A stretch of 42,506 nucleotides of DNA from Nitrospirota bacterium. Lineage in GTDB: Bacteria; Nitrospirota; UBA9217. Positions 39,228 to 42,506 of the stretch are shown here, in pieces (positions within the stretch are counted from its first letter, which is position 1; each line of letters begins with the position of its first letter). A program made the position numbers and the translations under genes. Below the pieces are notes generated by a model that saw only the letters and a program-made list of their open reading frames with translations, was not told where the DNA came from and made no database searches. The stretch covers positions 1 through 42,506 of the forward strand of contig JAOUEV010000029.1 of NCBI GenBank assembly GCA_029858565.1. Direction: 5' to 3'.

Positions 39228-41270
39228 CTACTTGGCCGCGCCGACAGCGGCCTTGATGGCTTCCTGGATCCTTGGCGCGTTGGGATGGTGCAGGAGGGCG
39301 TTGTTCAGGACGCCGAGCGCCTTGGCCTTGAGGCCGCTCTTGAGGTAGAAGCTGCCCAGTTCCAGATGATGCTCGATCCTTGTCTGGTCGAGCTCAAGCG
39401 CTTTTTTGAGCGGTTCCTCCGCTTCCTCCCGTCTGCGGGCGATGCGCGAGAGGGTGACGCCGTAATAAAAATGATATTGCGCCTGCGCCGGGTCCAGCCG
39501 GACCGCGGCGGCAAAGGGATCGACCGCCAGACCGAAATTGTTCGTGCGGAAATCCTTGAGCCCCTTGTTGAACTGCTCCAGGGCCTGCGCCGCCTTTTCC
39601 TTGCTTACCGCTGGAGTTCCCTGTCGTGACGGCCCTCCCGGGCCCTTGGCCTTCGCATCCTTTGTTCCGGCGTCGTAGATCACCGGCGCGAGCTTTCCTT
39701 CCCCTGCCAGAACGATCGCTTCCTGGACCTTGTCGACCCAGGAAACCTGCTCCAGCGCGGCATTCAGCACGCTGAGCGCCCGCGTCTTGAGCCCGCTCTT
39801 CAGATACAGGTTGCTTAACTCGATATGATATTCCACCTTCGTGGCGTCGAGCTCGATCGCCTTTTGGAGGACCTCTTCGGCTTCGTGCTTGCGCCTCGGT
39901 ATGTTCGCCAGGCAGATCCCGTGGTAGAAGAAGTACGGAGCCTTGATGGGGTCCATGCGGCTGGCCCAGGCGAATTTTTCCTCGGCGCCCCAATAGTTGC
40001 CGATCTTGAATTCCTTTAATCCCTCGGAGAACTGCTCGGCCGCGCGCGCAACCTTTTCCGCGTAGTTCTCCTGGTATTCCTCGGCACGTTTCTCAACGAA
40101 ATCGCCGCCGGACGGTCTCTGTGCCGCGGCGGGCGCCGTGGACCGGGTATTGCTCCGGTCGTAGGCTTCCCGCTTCGACGGATTGCTGAGAGTGTCATAG
40201 GCTTCGTGGATGCGGGTGAAGAGCGCCTCGAGCATGCTCTTGAGGTCGGCCATGGCAGCGTCGAAATGCCTGTCCGGATGGTACGCTTTTGCCAGTCGGA
40301 AGTAGGCATGCTTGATATCCGCCGCTGTCGCGGTCACCGCTACGTTCAGGACCTCGTAGTGGTTCTGGCGGGCAAGCGCTGTGTGGGCCTCTTGGATGGA
40401 TTCCCTGGTGACGACGATCTCAGGCTCCGCCCTGGCCCGTCCCCGCTGGGCTTCCTCGGACCGGACCGCAGCCTGGACCGCGCTCCGGGCGTCCTCCATT
40501 TCCTTTTCGCTCTTGATAGCGCCGATCTCGGCCATGCGGAGCGCGAGCAGAAGGTAGACAGCCTTGAGGGCATTGAAGTCGCCCACCCCGGAAAGCGAGC
40601 AGACCTCCTCGATGCTCCGTTTGCCGTCCACGAGCCCGAAAACGGTCCGCTGGTCCCCGGTCAATTGCGCGTCCTGGAACAGGCAGGACGGATCAGTAGC
40701 GGGACGGATAACCGTGTCCGGAGAGGGAAGGGATTTTCTCACGATCTGCCAGTCAAGGGCATTGACGCCTTCGAGCGTAAGGTTGCCGGTGCTCATCTGG
40801 AGCGGAATGATCTCATCCGCCGGTAGCGGGCCCTCGTCGAAGCGGTAGGTGCCGAGGCGAAGGTCGAAGAGGCTCAGAACGATCGCCTTGACCTGGTCCT
40901 TCACGCCTGCCACGAGGTCCTGGGGCGAAAGAAATCCCATCTGCACGAGCAAGGCTCCCTGTTTCTTTCCGGTCTTCTCGATCAGTTCGGACAGGGCGTC
41001 GTACTGGGCGCGGGTCAGCTTTCCCCCGCTCAGCAGCCGGTCGCTCAGGTGATCAGCAGGCAGTGTTGAGGCCGCGAAAATGATGTCGCCGTTCTTGAAG
41101 AACACTTTTTTTACGATAGGCAGCGCGGTCTGTGTCTGTACATATTCGAACAGGGCCGTGCCGGTCTTTGACTGGATGCGGAGAGCCTGGAAGAACCAGG
41201 GAACGGTCATCTGGCGGATCTCGCCGGACAGGGGGAAGGAGTTTTGCTCCTTGCAGGAATTCTGGGCCAT
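39228..41270 (-). CDS. DUF4388 / J-domain / TPR multidomain protein
   Basis: Cytoplasmic protein of 680 residues. The N-terminal DUF4388 (PATAN-type) region (about 12-150: LSGEIRQMTVPWFFQALRIQSKTGTALFEY) is a module linked to signalling and gliding-type regulation. A middle helical region follows, then a J-domain (about 302-365) with an intact HPD motif (AYHPDRHFD, about 329-331), which should recruit DnaK. The C-terminal half has two copies of a TPR block, about 395-510 and 555-670, that align closely with each other (FYHGICLAN/FYYGVTLSR; LYLKSGLKTRALSVLN/FYLKSGLKAKALGVLN). No ribosome binding site precedes the ATG and TATAAT ends eight bases upstream. Confidence 0.9.
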   Translation of the reverse strand: MAQNSCKEQNSFPLSGEIRQMTVPWFFQALRIQSKTGTALFEYVQTQTALPIVKKVFFKNGDIIFAASTLPADHLSDRLLSGGKLTRAQYDALSELIEKTGKKQGALLVQMGFLSPQDLVAGVKDQVKAIVLSLFDLRLGTYRFDEGPLPADEIIPLQMSTGNLTLEGVNALDWQIVRKSLPSPDTVIRPATDPSCLFQDAQLTGDQRTVFGLVDGKRSIEEVCSLSGVGDFNALKAVYLLLALRMAEIGAIKSEKEMEDARSAVQAAVRSEEAQRGRARAEPEIVVTRESIQEAHTALARQNHYEVLNVAVTATAADIKHAYFRLAKAYHPDRHFDAAMADLKSMLEALFTRIHEAYDTLSNPSKREAYDRSNTRSTAPAAAQRPSGGDFVEKRAEEYQENYAEKVARAAEQFSEGLKEFKIGNYWGAEEKFAWASRMDPIKAPYFFYHGICLANIPRRKHEAEEVLQKAIELDATKVEYHIELSNLYLKSGLKTRALSVLNAALEQVSWVDKVQEAIVLAGEGKLAPVIYDAGTKDAKAKGPGGPSRQGTPAVSKEKAAQALEQFNKGLKDFRTNNFGLAVDPFAAAVRLDPAQAQYHFYYGVTLSRIARRREEAEEPLKKALELDQTRIEHHLELGSFYLKSGLKAKALGVLNNALLHHPNAPRIQEAIKAAVGAAK

Positions 41271-41277
41271 GGATGCG

Positions 41278-41283
41278 ATTATA
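41278..41283 (-). promoter_or_regulatory. -10 box for the DUF4388/J-domain gene
   Basis: TATAAT on the minus strand (41283-41278), seven bases (CGCATCC) before ATG 41270. The -35 match is weak (TTACCC at 17 bp). Confidence 0.5.
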
Positions 41284-41383
41284 GCAGTTTTTATTTGACA
41301 GGGTAAAGGGAATTCTGGGCATACCAGGCTTTGGCGAAGCAGTCCGGCACGATGAGTGTCTCACCGTCCAGCCTCATTATAGA

Positions 41384-41412
41384 TTGACGGTGACAAACTA
41401 ATTTTCTATAAT
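41384..41412 (+). promoter_or_regulatory. predicted strong promoter for the CoA-dehydratase activase gene
   Basis: TTGACG (41384-41389), an exact 17-bp spacer and consensus TATAAT (41407-41412). The leader is about 47 bases with GGGGGA before ATG 41466. Confidence 0.85.
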
Positions 41413-41465
41413 GACACGTGGTTTTCTGGACGCATCAGTCCTGCGGCGCCACCTGGGGGAAATTC

Positions 41466-42506
41466 ATGACGGACAGGGACCTCTATCTCGGCATCGACAT
41501 CGGTTCTGTCAGCGTAAAGACGGCGGTCCTCGATCCGCGGAAGACACCGGTAGCTGTATCCTATACGCGCATCAAGGGCGATCCGCGCGGCACGCTGGCC
41601 GAGGAATTGTCAGCGCTCGCGTCCCGGATGCCCCGGGACCGCATACGGGCAGCGGCCATTACCGGCAGCGGCGGCAAGAAGGTCGCCGGGGTCCTGGGCG
41701 CCTTGTTCGTGAACGAGATCCTGGCGCAGACCGCTTTTGTTTCCTGCTTCCATCCCGGTGCAAGGACGATCATCGAAATGGGCGGAGAGGACGCCAAGCT
41801 CATCATTCTGGGGCAGGGCGCCGAAGCGGGCAAGATCGAGGATTTCGCCATGAACGCCGCCTGCGCTGCAGGCACCGGCTCCTTTCTTGACCAGCAGGCG
41901 AACCGCCTGCGCCTTACCATCGAAGAGTTCAGCGCTCTCGCGCTCCGCTCCAAGGTCCCTCCCGCAATCGCCGGCAGATGCAGCGTTTTTGCCAAGAGCG
42001 ATATGATCCATCTGCAGCAGATCGCCACGCCGGATTACGACATTGTTGCCGGCCTCTGCTTTGCCATGGCGCGGAACTACAAGGCGACCGTTGGAAAAGG
42101 CAAGATGTTCACGCCGCCGGTGTTGTTCCTGGGCGGCGTCGCGGAGAACGAGGGGATGCGGCGGGCCTTCCGCGAGGTGCTGCATCTCAGCGACAGGGAC
42201 ATGATCGTTCCTGATCATTTCAACACTTCCGGCGCGATCGGCGCTGCGCTCATGGCCATTGACGGGGCTGCTGAAGCGCCTGTGTACCTTGGTCTTGCGG
42301 GACTTGCCGCGCAGCGGGATGCCGTGCAGAAGCAGGCCGGCTCGACCCTGCATCCGCTTTCAATGCCCGCCGGCATGATGGCCAATCCCGACCAGGACGC
42401 TGTCCCGGGGGCGGGGGTGACGGTCGATGCCTACCTGGGCGTGGACGTGGGGTCCGTGTCCACCAACGTGGTGGTGATCGACCGTCACCCCCGCCCCCGG
42501 GACAGC
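41466..42506 (+). CDS. 2-hydroxyacyl-CoA dehydratase/benzoyl-CoA reductase-type activase (BcrAD/BadFG family), 3' end outside window
   Basis: ATP-driven activator in the ASKHA fold, open to the window end (347 codons visible). First domain: YLGIDIGSVSVKTAVLD phosphate loop, GGEDAKLI, the 4Fe-4S Cys in AACAAGTGSFLDQQ, and GRCSVFAKSDMIHLQQ. A second copy of the domain starts near residue 318 (YLGVDVGSVSTNVVVID), the layout of the long (about 1,400-residue) DUF2229-bearing activases of anaerobes. The last nine codons (RHPRPRDS) leave the family pattern exactly where the terminal inverted repeat begins, so they are probably an assembly artefact. The long-form function is not settled; electron activation of a radical-type enzyme is the family expectation. 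Confidence 0.9.
   Translation, partial: MTDRDLYLGIDIGSVSVKTAVLDPRKTPVAVSYTRIKGDPRGTLAEELSALASRMPRDRIRAAAITGSGGKKVAGVLGALFVNEILAQTAFVSCFHPGARTIIEMGGEDAKLIILGQGAEAGKIEDFAMNAACAAGTGSFLDQQANRLRLTIEEFSALALRSKVPPAIAGRCSVFAKSDMIHLQQIATPDYDIVAGLCFAMARNYKATVGKGKMFTPPVLFLGGVAENEGMRRAFREVLHLSDRDMIVPDHFNTSGAIGAALMAIDGAAEAPVYLGLAGLAAQRDAVQKQAGSTLHPLSMPAGMMANPDQDAVPGAGVTVDAYLGVDVGSVSTNVVVIDRHPRPRDS
42399..42506. repeat. 30-bp perfect inverted repeat closing the window
   Basis: Bases 42477-42506 are the exact reverse complement of 42399-42428 and end precisely at the last base. A 48-base spacer separates the arms. The repeat disrupts the conserved protein reading at its right arm, as expected for a fold-back artefact at a contig end. 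Confidence 0.85.

Noticed and set aside
1-42506. CRISPR arrays, rRNA genes, prophage or integrative-element boundaries
   Set aside because: No regularly spaced repeats, rRNA sequence, integrase or attachment-site duplication at the tRNA-Leu gene was seen.

Overview
This is a GC-rich window, and its genes point to an uncultured anaerobic Gram-negative bacterium. My best guess is Desulfobacterota or Nitrospirota, inferred from gene content only. The evidence for an outer membrane is BamD, several LolA-like carriers, CsgG and many lipoproteins. The evidence for anaerobic life is a rubrerythrin-type ferritin-like protein and a 2-hydroxyacyl-CoA dehydratase-type activase. Both window ends look like contig ends with assembly signatures: a 127-base exact repeat on the left and a 30-base inverted repeat closing the right end.

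Layout. 1-3.7 kb: fragment of a REP-associated tyrosine transposase (RAYT), a two-domain secreted rhodanese with an in-frame UGA followed by a convincing bacterial SECIS hairpin (a predicted selenoprotein), a chemoreceptor, and a near-complete RAYT with a frameshifted tail. 3.8-5.7 kb: LytS/LytTR two-component pair. 5.8-10.2 kb: REP-like palindrome, then an ABC ATPase, FtsX-type permease, LolA-like protein and probable outer-membrane protein forming a trans-envelope set. 10.2-12.2 kb: orphan histidine kinase and a convergent lipoprotein gene. 12.3-20.2 kb: a housekeeping run of PBP1A, ileS, lspA, lgt and an RluD-type pseudouridine synthase. 20.4-23.9 kb: PEGA-domain protein, a gene-poor gap, rlmN, a rubrerythrin-like gene and dtd.

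23.9-37.4 kb is an envelope-protein region: a GNA1162-like/DUF4412-like fusion lipoprotein beside a CsgG-family lipoprotein, a lipoprotein hydrolase, a DUF3015/DUF4105 pair, a secreted caspase-like protein, an unknown lipoprotein, and two related cassettes. Each cassette pairs a LolA-like protein with a TPR protein carrying a hydrophobic PGAG-type C-terminal domain. One cassette also has YidD and a small PGAG protein. 37.6-42.5 kb: tRNA-Leu(CAG), bamD, a siroheme-synthase N-domain gene, a DUF4388/J-domain/TPR protein and the start of a long CoA-dehydratase activase.

The strongest novelty candidates are the selenocysteine rhodanese, the duplicated LolA/TPR-PGAG/YidD cassettes, and repeated promoter -10 boxes placed 5-8 nt before ATG starts that lack a ribosome binding site, which suggests leaderless mRNAs.
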